A stretch of DNA of 64,000 bases from Prostheceraeus crozeri. Its lineage: Eukaryota > Platyhelminthes > Polycladida > Euryleptidae. The stretch is taken from assembly GCA_907163375.1 (NCBI GenBank), contig CAJQUW010000614.1:434001-498000 (forward strand). Reading direction: 5' to 3'. The translations under genes and the position numbers were made by a program. Below are positions 1-12,012 of the stretch, piece after piece (positions within the stretch are counted from its first letter, which is position 1; the number at the start of each line of letters is the position of its first letter). Below the pieces are notes generated by a model, which searched no databases, had not been told where the DNA came from, and worked only from the letters and a program-made list of their open reading frames with translations.

Positions 1-430
1 GTCACTTCATTGCTTAGAACATGGTTATCAAGAACATGACGTGAAAGTCGCCATATTAGATAAAATCGAAGGAAATGAAAATGAACGAAAAAGAATAGAA
101 ATGCAAATTGAAATTAATAAGTGAATCGATGACCGATTATCCTTTTGGGTTGAATATGCACCATGTTTTACAACGGTCACTTATATTTGACCCTAAATCT
201 CCTATCTATGTGACCAGCATGCCTACTAATTGACATAAAGTATATATTCATTATTCTATCCCTTCTGCTTCTATGATTCCATGCATGTAAACCTGATATC
301 TTACAATGTTTTTTAATGCTTGTACCAATTGAATTTCATATACTTTTGTATGTCTTTCTATTCCTGATGAAGGATAAGAGCAGCTGTTCCACTCCTATCC
401 GAAACCGGTAGAATGAAAAATTGATGACAT
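1..430 (+). mobile_element. 3' end of a Penelope-like element (GIY-YIG endonuclease C-terminus plus 3' region)
   Basis: From base 2 the plus strand reads a basic, charged peptide starting SLHCLEHGYQEHDVKVAILD. After one frameshift near 120 it continues as TDYPFGLNMHH. The YPFGLN block after a charged helix is the usual C-terminal signature of the GIY-YIG endonuclease of Penelope-like retroelements (family knowledge), where the last strand reads L-x-P-x-GLN. The element is truncated by the window start, so its reverse transcriptase is not seen. The stretch from about 235 to 430 is its untranslated 3' region and contains a hammerhead-like motif. The frameshift and early stops indicate a dead copy. 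A GIY-YIG gene of another origin is possible but less likely. Confidence 0.55.
355..420 (+). ncRNA. Candidate hammerhead ribozyme (type I) in PLE 3' region
   Basis: The invariant core CTGATGA is at 364-370 and GAAA at 401-404. Stem II pairs 372-380 with 392-400, with one A-C mismatch. Stem III is minimal (A404-T409 and C405-G408 around a CG loop). The predicted cleavage site follows the GTA at 408-410. Stem I pairs ATTC (360-363) with GAAT (411-414) and extends with TTT/AAA outside. Hammerhead motifs with very short stem III are known in the terminal repeats of Penelope-like elements, which fits the position here. The unpaired A371 between the core and stem II is unusual and may weaken activity. 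Confidence 0.45.
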
Positions 431-2360
431 CTACTTGATTTAAAAACGCCAGGAAAAAAACCAGACACAGGAAAAAATTGTAAATATATGATCAGTAGAC
501 GGCTATTATTTATTGTCACTACTTTTAACATTTAATTCATACTTATCTGCATTATTTGTTCAAGCCTATTTATATTTATATGCTTTTTGTGATTTTTTTT
601 ACAAACTCATATTTAGTGCTGTCTCATTAATTGACCGGGCAAATTTCCTGGCTTCCTTGTCTTTCTGCTTGATTGTGTCTCGGCAGTTAGAAAGGGCTGC
701 ATTACTTACTGATTTTCTGCGGTTGCATCGAAGCAGTTTGTGCTGTTTTATTGATTGAACTGCCATGACGGTCGTGTCACCACTTATTTGTCATCGGCTC
801 TGATGATGAACAACTGTCTTGATCGAAGGGCTCGGCTAAAATTGATAACAAAATACACACGGATCGTGCTTTTGGGGTTTCTCAAGTAGATATTGGCATA
901 ACTCAAAAAATGGATTCCAGTTCCCTCTTCAAATCAATTTCCAGGAGTGCTCACGATTTAGTGTTCCAGTTGTGCCTTTTTTCTTGACCCTACTGAGGCG
1001 CCTGAGCGTTATGTTCAAAATCACCAGTGAAAGCAAAACAGAAAACTCTTTTAAAGTTACTTCTACATAAACATTTTATTCTCCATGAAAATAGTTTTGT
1101 GAATTTGATATGATTACAACTTGTACGTAACGTATGCGCTCACACCTCTCGTATAACTTGATGCGAATTTCTGCGATCCTAATGATTACATAGCAAGCTT
1201 TTTTCGTGAAATTGTCGTCATTTAACTTTTAAAGAGTTCGAAAGCTTTTTGCTCAGTCAACATTTTCAGACAAATGATGCTCGCTAGAGTTTCATGCTTT
1301 CAGCAAAGTTCATTACTAAACGTATGTCTTTAGGCATGTCTTGAATGGACTGTGCTTTTTCAATCTATTTTACAAAAATATTTCATGAATAGACACAGAC
1401 GTCTTTGAAGTGTTGAAAACAAACTTTTATCGCTAGGTGTGTTCTATCTACCAAAGCACCTCTAAGTTCAGTTCCGACAGATTTTTGTCTAGATATTACT
1501 AATAATTAAAGATTTTTTCTTGATTTTGAAGGTTTAAGCCAAACTGCTACAGGAAATAGTGGCAAATTGATATTATATTTCAGATTTTCACCGTTTGACT
1601 TATTATCTAGCAGTTGACTGGATGCATGACGATGACAGACAATTTTTGCAATCACAAGCTGGGGTGGGTGGAATTAAATACTTGAATTTCTGCCACTGTC
1701 AGTGATGCACATGTTGCATGGTGCACACGTCATTCGTGACTTTTAGGATTCCCAAGTTAAAAAAACACACATTTCTTGTCATTGACTTCGATTGACACCA
1801 AGTGAGACCTCAGACAGAAATTGTGCTGCTGATTCACTTCTTCACAATTGATGAGTTGAGACCTCACAGGTAAACTAAGTAAACCAATTAAGTAACTTAT
1901 TCTACTAATCTAGTGTGATGTGTAGATGCATGAGGCTGAAAAGTACTGGCGATGTAGAATTTTCCGATTTTGCAATGCATTTTGGTCAGAACAGGTGGTC
2001 TACTTATCCGCATGTAATTTGACAATCATTTCCATGAATTTGATGGAATGCAGTGGCCATCTCCACAGCTGAGCTGATTTTGGCATTGCGACTGCTCCCA
2101 CAGCTTAGGTACTGAATACTGATTGATAGAATCAAATATATATAACATATAGAAGGCATAATCAGTGAATAAAACATCAAAATACGAGTCCACTTTTAAG
2201 AACACAGCAATTTTTTTAGCAACTTGGAGTTGACAGTAGCTGGAAATTATGCTAGTTTGCTTGTGAGATTATTTATCCTCTCAGAGAAACCTTCGAATAC
2301 AAAGAATGACTACAAGAAGCATTCTGATACATATTTCCTGTTCAACTGTTTGATTTATAG
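431..2360. other. Intergenic, no gene recognised
   Basis: I see no coding region with conserved features. The short open frame at 513-758 has no recognisable motif. On the minus strand, 610-760 reads a charged peptide (KQKDKEARKFARSINETALN) that could be a repeat remnant, but I cannot assign it. The rest is AT-rich and featureless. Confidence 0.4.
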
Positions 2361-2367
2361 ATTCTAA

Positions 2368-2400
2368 GAGGAAAAGCAGACGTTAAAAGGAGAAAGTAAG
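2368..2400 (+). repeat. 3'-terminal stub of the LINE family also found in intron 2
   Basis: About 32 bases here (GAGGAAAAGCAGACGTTAAA and the following AGGAGAAAGTAA) match the reverse complement of 18428-18460, which is the 3' end of the antisense LINE at 18420-19478. The match stops at an A-rich tail of GTAAGTAAAAAGTAAGTAA type. This is the pattern of a severely 5'-truncated LINE insertion in plus orientation. Confidence 0.55.
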
Positions 2401-3470
2401 TAAAAAGTAAGTAATAGGAAAGTAACAAAAGCCGCAGTAATAGCTAGGGAAGAATATTGTACGGCTCAGCCAAAATAGTAATAGCCACGAAACCGAATTT
2501 TTGTCGGCTCTGCCCTGCTGTAGTAGTATAGAATACATAGTGCAGGACAGCAAGTTGTCATATCGCACAATTACGCATCAAATAGGACTTTAATTGTTGT
2601 CATGTCACGTGACTACGTCATTCATTCGGCTTCATTCACTCAGGTCCTTGTTTGTATGATATTTACACCATTCTGAACTTGTCCATTGTCTTCAATGAAT
2701 CAACAAATGCTTGGAACACTATTCAGTGTTGCTGGCTAACAATGGTCAGTAATGCAATCTTTGCTTCTTTCACAGCTAAAAATGAACGAAACAGAGAAAG
2801 TGCGAATTCAAGTGTGGACTCTAGCGCAGCACACAACAAAGACGCAAAAGGAAATTGCAGAAGCTGTTGGAATAACTCAGTCAGGTGTGTCAAAGATCAT
2901 CAATAGTGTGAGAGAAAGTGAAACAACAGCCACTGCGTTCGATAATTGCGGTGGTCACAACAAGATTTTTGACGATCGAGCGCTAAGACACATGAAGCAA
3001 GTTGTCATTAAGGATCCGCGTGCGACAACAGATGAAGTTAGGAAGCAGCTGGGAACAGAGCTCGAAGACGTGTGTCAGAACTGTGAGGCGAGCACTCGTA
3101 GAAGTTGGGTGTAGGACCATCAGACCCAAAACACAGCCACTTCTGACAAGCCTACACAAAGCCAAGCGATATCAATGGACACGAGAGCACCAAGACTGGA
3201 GCTTGCAACAGTGGAGGCGAGTCCTTTGGAGTGACGAGACATTCATTTGTCTGACAGACGGAGCTTCAAGGTTTGTTCATGTCGTTGAAGGGCATCCATT
3301 AACAAAGGATTACTGCAAATTTAATGTTAAACATCCAACCAAGGTCATGATTTGGGCCTGCTTTTCCTACGAAGGTCCTGGACGGGCACATGTTATTGTG
3401 CCCGTCCAAGAACACTGATCGCTACATCAATGACATCCTATAGCGGCGAGTCATTCCAGAAATCGCTGAA

Positions 3471-6400
3471 TAATAATAATAATAATAATGCTTTATTCCA
3501 TCAGTACAAAGAGCGGTACATGAAGGTTGACAAACAACGCGACGAATTCAAGACAGAGTGGAAAATTTGACAAATGAGTTGGAATACAATTTGGACTTTC
3601 GCTTTAGCGGTAGGAGGGAACGACAGTGTCTGAGGCGGGGATTGTTTCTTACAACGAAAAATTGGGAAAGGGGATGAATGTTCACGTTTTTCACAATCTT
3701 ACTCATCAGGTTGCAGCATGTTTTGTCCAACCGTGTTCGTAGGCTAGGCTGGTTGACCCGATTGGCCCATTGTCTCGCCAAACGGTCCAATTGCTCAAGT
3801 TTGGCGAAATATTTTTGAGGGAGATCACAAATTACTGGCCAGCAGTAGGTCATGTGACAAAAAACGAGGCTACAATAGGCGTCCCAAACCAGAGATGAGT
3901 GGTTACAATTATTTTTCAACTTCTTTACGAGAGCAAGGCTCCTACAGCATTTTCTGTACAAAGCAGGAAAGAAGTGATCCCAAGTGAGATCCGAGGAAAA
4001 CACAACACCCAGAATATTTACACTATCAATAAGAGGAATATCACAATTGTTGATGGAAATCGATGTGGGACAATAGGTCATGATCGAACGGGACAAAACC
4101 ATAAAATGCGTTTTCTGAACGTTAATGACCAGTTTCTTATCAGAAGCCCAAGCAGCAACAACATCCAAACAGACTGGAAATCGAAGGGTCATTTATTATC
4201 TCTAAATTGAATGAGAGAAATGTCATCAGCGTACATGACTACTTTGGTATCAGGCAATTCGGGAAAGTCGTCAACTAGTAGGGAAAAGGAGAGGACCAAG
4301 AACGGAACCTTGCGGAACACCACTCGGGATGGCTTTCCAAGGAGCAATGTACCCATTGGAAGAAACACGTTGAAAAAAGATTCAAACAGGAAGCTGGAAA
4401 TAATGGAAACAACCTGAGGACTGCAGTCAAAATCTGTGCACTAAAGTTTCTAGGAGAGTTGAGTGGCTAATGGAATCAAATGCCTTCTTGAAATTCACAG
4501 CTAAAAAGGCAGCAGTGCTTGGAAGGACTCTGAGAAATATGCTGGGAGAATGCTCAAACGAACCGAAAGCAAAGCATTGGTGCAGCCACCAAAACGCTTG
4601 GGTATAAAGCAAATTGTCGAGCATCCAAATCGCGACGAAGAGAAGGCAAGAGAACCCTTATCCCGAACAACTTTCTCCAGGATTTTGCTGGGAAATGGGG
4701 AGAATAGATATGGGCCTATACTCGGATTTATTTTTGGGAAGCGGGTGTGATATTGGCCAGTTTCCAACATGAAGGGAAGACTGCGTTCTGCAACGAGATG
4801 TTGATTATGGAAGTAAGGGGATGGGCAAAAATGTGGGCAAAAAACGATAGAAATAACCTGGAACCCCATCTGGGCCAGAGGAATTGCCTTTGCTCAACTT
4901 AATCAGGTTGAAAACCTGAGAAACGTCAACCTTCAAATTCATAGTGGCAGGGTTAGACCGATTGTCACGAAAATCAGGAAGACAGGGTGGGGTAAAGGAG
5001 GCATGAAATTTCTCATTCAATTCCAGAACTTCATTTGATTGAAGCTGGGTCCTAGTAGAAGTGCGATTCAATTGGCCATTGATGCATTTCCATTTCTCCA
5101 GATTGGGAATGAAAATGAGCCTCGAAAAATGCCTAACCTTCGATTTGGATATTGCACAAATGAATTTCTCACGAAGCTGAAGATACTTAGGGTAGTTACC
5201 ACGGGTCAGAGCTTTGTCTCGGAGCATCCGGAAAGGGCCTTTAATGAAGGGGATAACCAAAGTGGGTCAGAGGGACCGCATCCTAACTGTTTTAAGAGAG
5301 GAAAAAATGATCAAGGGAGAAAGAAACAATGGACTGGAATCTTTCAACGACAATATCAATGTCAGAAAATTTCAAGCAGCATTCATACAATCAACAGACT
5401 CCAAAAATTGATGACACACAGCAAATGGAGGATGGAGAGAAGAAAGAGCGAGTTATTACCTTCTTAATGGTGGGCTTCTGAGCAGGACCAGCACTCTTAA
5501 CAACAACACCTTTGTGGTCAGAACGACCTAATGGGGCAACACAAATGCAGGTTTAAAAGCGACGCTTTTGTTGGTGATAAAACTATCGAGGACATTATCG
5601 CCACGGGTTGGATGCTGGACTAATTGGTCCAGGTTGTTGTAGATGCAAAAATTGACAAGGTTTGTGACGCAAACCGTTGACATCACGGTTACCACAAAAT
5701 GACTTGCAGTTGAATTGTCAGAAGTACTCTGCAAATGATCGAGCACAAATTTATGAGCAGCGGTGTTGTTCCAGTAAGGATGATAGATCAGATAAACAGA
5801 CAAATCAAATTCACTTATGTGGCAGTATAAGATATTCGCGGACACTTCACTAAAACTCGTGTTATTAATAACAGTCAATGAACAAGGAAGATTTATAATA
5901 CAATAAAATGCCACCACCATTCAAATTGCGATCTTGCCTAATCACACTATAAACCAGGAAGAGAGTAGAATGTCATAGGAATCGTTATTATCGATCCATG
6001 TCTCTGTGATACATACAACATCACTGTCTAAGGCCAAGGCCCTGACTTTCAAGTCATCATTTTTGATTGCAAAGATCGTGCATTAAAAAGTAAAACAGAT
6101 GGAGGCCGACAGAAGATTGCGTTTTGGCTTACGTAACTTGATGCACTGCTGCTTGGACGCAACTGAACGCAGTCCCTTGTTTAGGAGCAGATGAGTCACG
6201 GATTGATGATGCAAGAGGCGAAACAGGAGGATGGGAGGTGAGGAGAGGGTTTGATGAGATTGTTGCTTGACCAGGGACTGGAAGGATCACAGGGTGATGA
6301 CACAACAGGCGGCATAGGAGAATGCGAGGAGTCGCAAGCACGTAGCAGGCGATGAAACCATAGAAACCGCCGCTTGGTCCGCGGTAGGGAAAGTCTTGAC

Positions 6401-6726
6401 GAAGGCGCAAGAGATCCGTGCGCGAGTAGTGTAGACGCTCGGGAAGCATTGGTGTAGAAGATGACATAATCGCGGAGAGAAATCCGCTAAATACCACTAA
6501 ATTTTGCAAATTATTCGCAACATCGACGGAAAATGCACTGAAGAATGTTGTTGTGAAGGACCATGCGGTAGAAGGGTGAACGACGGAGTACTTGTTGTGT
6601 ACTTAGGGCTTAGATTGTATTCCAAAATTTGTAAAATTTACCACTCGAAGAAAAATGCCACGTTGAAAGTCTGCGCCTAACGGGAGCATCGGGAATACCC
6701 GACCGCACGCTACGGCGTCAAGTGAA
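3471..6726 (-). mobile_element. Degenerate LINE (CR1/Jockey-like), antisense, inserted in the Tc1 transposase
   Basis: This minus-strand non-LTR retrotransposon of 3.26 kb begins near 6726 and ends in a (TTA)n tail at 3471-3489. It is flanked by a probable 6-bp target duplication (GCTGAA at 3465-3470, GTTGAA at 6727-6732, one mismatch). Reading along the element, the N-terminal part contains LPERLHYSRTDLLRLRQ (6129-6509). The AP-endonuclease remnant reads DVVCITETWID near 6020 and LVQHPTRGDNVLD near 5600. The reverse transcriptase reads GNSSGPDGVPG (about 4870), a PFPSKILEKVV block (about 4680) and NFKKAFDSISHSTL (about 4480). The ORF terminates near 3548. Frameshifts throughout mark it as dead. 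Clade assignment is from general layout and tail type only. Confidence 0.8.
3548..4192 (-). pseudogene. LINE reverse transcriptase C-terminal region (open 214-codon remnant)
   Basis: This is the longest surviving open stretch of the antisense LINE. It contains the post-catalytic RT region, with a KKLVINVQKTHFMVLSR block (the conserved L-x-N-x-x-K-T strand after the catalytic aspartates) and INLGVVFSSDLTWD-like text (residues about 60-72 read NILGVVFSSDLTWD), followed by the thumb/connection region with RNNPRLRHCRSLL near the end. The catalytic aspartate box itself lies upstream and is damaged. It is part of the larger element and not a host gene. Confidence 0.7.
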
Positions 6727-7230
6727 GTTGAAACGTTCCATGACGACGCGATATTCCAGCAAGACAATGCACCCTGCCACGTCAGCAAGAGATCAAAAGA
6801 GTTTCTACAGAGCCATGGTGTGACACTGCTTGACTGGCCGCCACAGTCACCGGATTGCAACCCAATCGAGAACTTGTGGGCCCTCGTGAAGATGAAGTTG
6901 GGAAGTTCGACTGCAAAACCAAATCGACCTCATCAGCAACTTCATCAAGTGTGGAACAGGGATATGGAGATCAAAGAAGTGTGCAAGACTTTAGCAGACT
7001 CAATGCCCAAAAGAGTGAAAGCCATTATCGAGGCCAGGGGGGATAATATTGATTATTGAGTTTGGGAAGATATTTTTTTAAAAAAATGATGAAAATACAT
7101 GTGTAATTAATGATGGAAATAATTGCTTTTGATTAATAGTGATTAAAGGAAATTAAATTACTGATCAGTGATAAAAGCGTGCAAAAACGGGATTTTGTTA
7201 CGGTATGACAACTTGCTGTCCGGCACTGTA

Positions 7231-9738
7231 GATGGTTATGTGCATAAATAGATAGCATCTTCTGGCACTACTTTTTTTGTTGACAGTGTGCTTTTTAGGT
7301 TCGCTGCAGGCGCTTGATGCTAGCATCCAGAGCCCTGGACACTTAAGCACATGTAGCCCAAAAATCGCATCCTGCAGATGACTTCACGCATCTAAGGTGA
7401 TTTATTGATACGGCATTTTGATTCAACTGACGTAGTCATTCCACCAGCTAAGCTAAAGATTTATTATTATTAAGTTAATCGACTAAATAATTCAAATACA
7501 AATCTGTAATAAATCAATACAAATAACAGAAGAGTTCCAGCAGATTTGCCATCACACATTGCAAGGCGAGTGTGAATTTCAGAAACAAAACCATTGATCA
7601 AATTGATCAGCTGACTTTAAAAAAGTAATATGTTTTTTCTTCTACTCAATAAAAACAACCCCCACCGAGGCAACACCACTCCTCTCAAGGCACCTATGAC
7701 AATTAACTTGCAACGATACCACACATCTCTGCTGGCTTCTGCGAAAATGTCAAATCTAAGTTATCAAGAGCACTTTAGACGTCATTCTCACCAAGATTAT
7801 GCAGTTCCAGTATGTGTGGGAAGAGAATGGCTACAAATCCAGACTTGAGCAATATAACGCACAAAAATATTGATAGTCAGCGCTTAGTCGCATAGGGGCC
7901 TCTTTCTGTGCCTCGGAACGTCCAAGCTAGCTTGTAAAAGGCCGGTCAAGTGAACACAGCGGCAAAACCGCTCTGTCAGTGCTCATTCTGACCGTCAGTT
8001 TGCAGTATACACAGATGTTTCCAGATGCACTGCATGGATGTCTCTGTTGCTTTAGGAGCGTCTCGCTTTTTGCTACTGATTTCACAAGGCATGTCAAGGT
8101 TCATTTTGACGCATAAATGGAAATGAAGAAACTACGAAATGCGCAATGAGAATGGCAAATGAGAATTTTAGAGATTGCATCATAATTTTTCACTTCGTAG
8201 AAATCAAAGATGTATAGCCATAGATGTCAGATATCAACTACTGGTCATGGTATCCGATATAGAGTACCCATGTCTAAGTTTATAGGCATACTGTGCAGCT
8301 CATGGACATCGAACATCAACAGCCTTAATGCTTAGTGTTCGATGTCTGTGGTGCAGCTTAACAGAGCGATATGAAGTAGTGGTCTCGCCTACAGCTCGCC
8401 ATTAATTTATTGAAATGAACTAGAAATCATGAGCATCTTTTCTAAGCTCTTGCTTTCTTACGACAAGGAATAGGTCGTCTTCAATAAACACATGTCGAAC
8501 ATTGAAACCTCTCTCCAACTATGCTCAACTAAATGTGTATGTTGCAATGCACGAGAGTCCTTATTGCAGATCTGTTATCCTGGAATCACATGAATATTGT
8601 GGAAATGGATCGTGTGTGTAATCGTGGTACAATGCCTTAAGATCGCTCAATCACGGACATTCAAAAAAGCAATATTTGTTAATATGATGCACATCTGTAT
8701 GAGCTTTCCATTAACATGTGCTAGATGTTTATAAACAAAATTGACCTAAATCAGACAGATTTTGCATGATGATGAATGACCTTGAAGCTGATTAGCCAAT
8801 GAGCAATCGAAGATTGAGAGTCACATGTGTCAATGTCAAACAAAATTTGATATTAACCTGAATCGTATAAGTTGTGCCGATGATAGCGGTGGCAGTAAGA
8901 CCATAAGGCTCAGGTCAGTATGTATGTAATACCCATTACCGATGTGCATGCGTTGTTGGAATCTAATGTCAGGAATAAAGTGACTTGGATTCAAATCAGA
9001 AAGCCTATATTTTTAGAGCGACGGATATTGTATTGGACCATGTGAGTTACACAATTGGAGATAATCTGACAATATTATCTACCTCTGAAGGTCAGAAATT
9101 CAATAAGTCGCTCGATATCAGCCGCATATGTTTGCACTACACTCTGACATGTTAAACTCATCACCATTTTTTCCACCATTTTTTAAGCTTGAAGTAGAAC
9201 TCGGAAACAAGAACTGATCCGAAGAACTTCAAACGCCGAAATTTTACTGAATTTATTTCGATTGTGTAACATGAGATGTGGTAGCATTAGCCGAGCTGAT
9301 CAGAACAAGGGACACATACAGACCGTTTAAAAGAAATTTCACAAAATATTTGTCCATATTCAAATGCAATTATCGCGTTGAAGTCCTAGTTCAATTTTCA
9401 TAACGATATATCATTTTAAATTTTGTTCCATGATTTATTTTGACATGTTTTACGTAAGTGAGTGGTCAATTGTGGTCAGCAGGTCTTCCGAAAGAAAATT
9501 GAGCGCTTTCTTTGATGGAGGATTTGATTATGAAGGATGACTGAATTTTTCAAAGAAAGCTGACAGACACCGTAGTGTGAGCAATCATTCAGGTTCATCA
9601 CGATGAGAAGATTTTGAAATTCGTGCAAAGAAATACAGTATTAAAAGCGTTCACTGAAAAAATGCTACATGATTATTTCGTTGATGAAGATTCTCAACTT
9701 CAGTTAACTTTATACCATCGAAAAGGATGTTTTTACTA
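7231..9738. other. Intergenic, nothing recognised
   Basis: This is AT-rich sequence between the Tc1 copy and the hAT-like element. The open frame at 7630-7848 lacks any recognisable motif or splice context. I see no inverted or tandem repeats of note. Confidence 0.4.
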
Positions 9739-10948
9739 CAGTGATGGGCAACCCCGACTACTTGGTGACCCGCCGTCGTTTCTCATATCTTAAGTGGCCC
9801 GCGAACATTATTTGAATCGATGGTGTGAAAATGACCGGACATCGGCCTTTGGGAGGTGCACTCTAAGGTGAAGGATGCTCTTCAGAATTTGCAAGACCAT
9901 TAATTAACAACTCGCCCTAAATGAGCAATATGATGGCTGAAAAAAACAAAAATTACATTCGAATTATCCAACCATGTGCCTTTTGTAATGAATAGGCTAT
10001 CTTCTCGTATATGAGTGCAAAATGGTCACCACCTGCTCGAGTTTATGCTGTCACAGTGTTCGATGTACTGTTGAGCATGTTCCTCAACGTAATAAACCAC
10101 GCCTCAACGAACCCAGAAAGAGACTATTTTAACCAGACCGTGACTACGAATGGAGGAATCCTACCTCGATTTTGACAGGCCAGCATTTTTTCAAGCATTC
10201 TTGTGAATTTTATTTGTATTACACTAATATATATGTTTTTTGTACACCCGATTGGGATTAGTACACGACCACTATTTCTGGAGCCCATGCACAGTTTTGA
10301 AGGCCGCATATGTTTGGGTGACACATGGCTCGTGTGTACATGCAGCATGATCAATATATACTCAGAAACAGAAAAGGCAATCTCTCCCTCTTTTACGACG
10401 ATTCTTTATTTGTTAAACAAAACGTTACCCGACGCATTTCGTCTCTCAGGACAGTCTCAAGGGCGAATAGCACAGGTCAGGCACTGCGTTTAAATATGGC
10501 TAAGATCGAGTGGGCATCTCCTCATATCAGTTCATGACGTCTATTCATGAGATGTGGCATGTTCTTGGTGATACACCGTGATTCAGCCATTCTAGTAGAT
10601 ATCGCTGATTTATATTTAGACAGCATTTTGCAACTAAAGTCGTTGATTTTCATCACTTTATCGGCATGCTGCTTTAAGTGGTGCTCACTAAGTGCACTTG
10701 TACTGTTCTTGTTCTTAATGTTATTAGCGTGCTCGCGATATCTTATCCTGAAAGGGCAACAACTTTCTCCGATGTATTTCATATTACAGAAGTCGCAACT
10801 AAATTCATAGACCATGTATTTGTCATTGCAACTATATTTAGGGCCAATAGAATAAATAATAGAATAATAAAATGATATTAAGCATATATGCTTATTACTT
10901 CCTTTTGCAATTGGTGGCCCGCTATCCCAACTTGTTTTCCCACCACTG
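9739..10948. mobile_element. hAT-like non-autonomous element enclosing a PLE fragment
   Basis: The left end reads CAGTGATGGGCAACCCCGAC (from 9739). The right end, reversed from 10948, reads CAGTGGTGGGAAAACAAGTT. The CAGTGRTGGG start with nearby GGCCCGC blocks is a common hAT terminal pattern. The eight flanking bases are TTTTACTA on the left and GTTTGGTA on the right, sharing five of eight, compatible with an old 8-bp target duplication. No hAT transposase is visible. The interior holds a minus-strand GIY-YIG fragment, so either that inserted later or it was captured. Confidence 0.5.
10395..10842 (-). pseudogene. PLE GIY-YIG endonuclease fragment with 3' region
   Basis: On the minus strand, 10842 to 10522 reads KYSCNDKYMVYEFSCDFCN, then MKYIGESCCPFRIRYREH, then a helical stretch ending SEHHLKQH. 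This is the GIY-YIG nuclease fold start: a paired-cysteine strand (CDFC), the YIGES turn and the R-x-R-x-x-EH helix, as in the C-terminal domain of Penelope-like elements. It is open for about 107 codons and stops at 10522. The DNA beyond (down to about 10395) has an AATAAA-like string and looks like PLE untranslated sequence. No reverse transcriptase is attached, so it is a 5'-truncated insertion. Confidence 0.7.
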
Positions 10949-11204
10949 GTTTGGTACTTTATATTGACACGGAGTTTAGGCTGTTTAGTCAGTTGTGGTC
11001 AGCAGACTTAAAAGCTTGAATGTTTGCTCAATTCATTCATCGATGCCTACAGACGAAACTACGCAATCCAGAAAAATAGGATAAAAACCATTGAATCAGG
11101 CTCGTGTATAGTCTTCAAATGATATACCTAATTTTCTCGAATTCTAACAACAATTTATGCAGTTTCATTCAACCTACACCTTTATCTAACTTTACTCCAC
11201 TTTC

Positions 11205-11590
11205 GTGTTAACAAAGTTTTTAACGGGCAAGTGTACATGGCTCAATAACTTTCGTTGTATTAGCGCCGGTGCTTTCGAGTTCGGGTTTAAAAGAACGCTG
11301 GTGTTCTCAGCTCAAAGAATATGCAAGTTTTATCAAGATCGGCCCATCCGTTCACTGATAAACTTCAAATTTGTATTATTCCTATACTGAGCCATTTGGT
11401 GAGTTCATATCTCCATCGGTTGAGGTCAAAAGATTTAGAATCCTTGATCTGCGCGTACAAGGGCTTGTCACCACCTGCTTATAAACGAAAGCAATTTTTC
11501 ACGCCGCATCTGATAGGTAGGTCAACAAGATTTTTAGTAACTCATTCAATCAATGTTGACAGGAGACAGGGCCGGGCAGTTATGACATGA
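11205..11590 (+). pseudogene. Possible LINE reverse transcriptase tail remnant
   Basis: The frame at 11321-11590 contains DLESLICAYKGLSPPAYKRK followed by GRSTRFLV. It resembles the C-terminal region of CR1/Jockey-type ORF2 proteins, where a Y-K-x-L-x-G-L-x-P-x-Y block precedes an Arg/Ser-rich strand. Nothing upstream supports a catalytic domain. It is short and could be coincidental. Confidence 0.35.
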
Positions 11591-12012
11591 TCAGCTGTAT
11601 GAATGTCTATGATATGATCATATGAAGTTACAAACTTCGAATCACTAATCACATCATTTAATCAGGCAGACCACACTGATTCCTAAACCAAGTGTCTCGG
11701 CTGACCAGGTGAATAAATAATCAATTAAATGAACTTACGGTTAAATATGATGATAATAAGCAAGAGATAAAAGAGCTTTGCGGTTTATGCAACAATTTAA
11801 GAAGCGGACTGTATGTAATGTCAATTCAAGCAGTTCTCGTTCCTTCCAATCACTTACGAAATTTTTCATATTTTCCGCCCATGGGCCCCTTCGATCTACT
11901 ATTCGAATAGTCAATTGTACCAATAGCACCATTTCTGTGTTTGCAAAGCATCCGTGATGGATTCAGTATTTGCACCTATTCTCATCGAAGTTTATCACCT
12001 GGTCTTACTCTT

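Larger units (their letters stand above)
2782..7059 (+). pseudogene. Tc1-type DD34E transposase, interrupted pseudogene
   Basis: The first part (2782-3470) starts at an ATG and has an N-terminal helix-turn-helix (KEIAEAVGITQSGVSKII) followed by the first catalytic Asp in RRVLWSDETFI. Frame changes are needed near 3065 and 3415, and there is an in-frame TAG in the block reading RYINDIL-stop-RRVIPEIAE. The second part (6733-7059) resumes exactly after the LINE with TFHDDAIFQQDNAPCH (second Asp) and DWPPQSPDCNPIENLW (catalytic Glu). Thirty-four residues separate the second Asp and the Glu, giving the DD34E spacing of Tc1. The reading frame can be followed across the insertion (EIAE then TFHDD), so the LINE inserted into what had been a transposase gene. 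Confidence 0.85.
2538..7230 (+). mobile_element. Decayed Tc1-family DNA transposon, split by a LINE
   Basis: The terminal inverted repeats are 2538-2565 (TAGTGCAGGACAGCAAGTTG...) and, reversed, 7201-7228 (CAGTGCCGGACAGCAAGTTG...). They agree at about 25 of 28 positions. TA follows the right end at 7229-7230, as expected for Tc1/mariner target duplication; the left flank reads CA and has probably mutated. Without the 3.26 kb LINE at 3471-6726 the element is about 1.4 kb, a normal Tc1 size. The internal transposase is broken by frameshifts and a stop, so the copy is inactive. Confidence 0.85.

Noticed and set aside
513-758. Small membrane protein gene
   Set aside because: Hydrophobic residues come from T-rich DNA. 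There is no motif, splice context or conserved start.
791-830. A second hammerhead motif (CTGATGA at 790-796, GAA at 819)
   Set aside because: The bases between cannot form a stem II and no GTH cleavage site is placed correctly.
4211-5467. Several plus-strand open frames
   Set aside because: They are shadows of the antisense LINE, whose minus-strand frames carry RT motifs.
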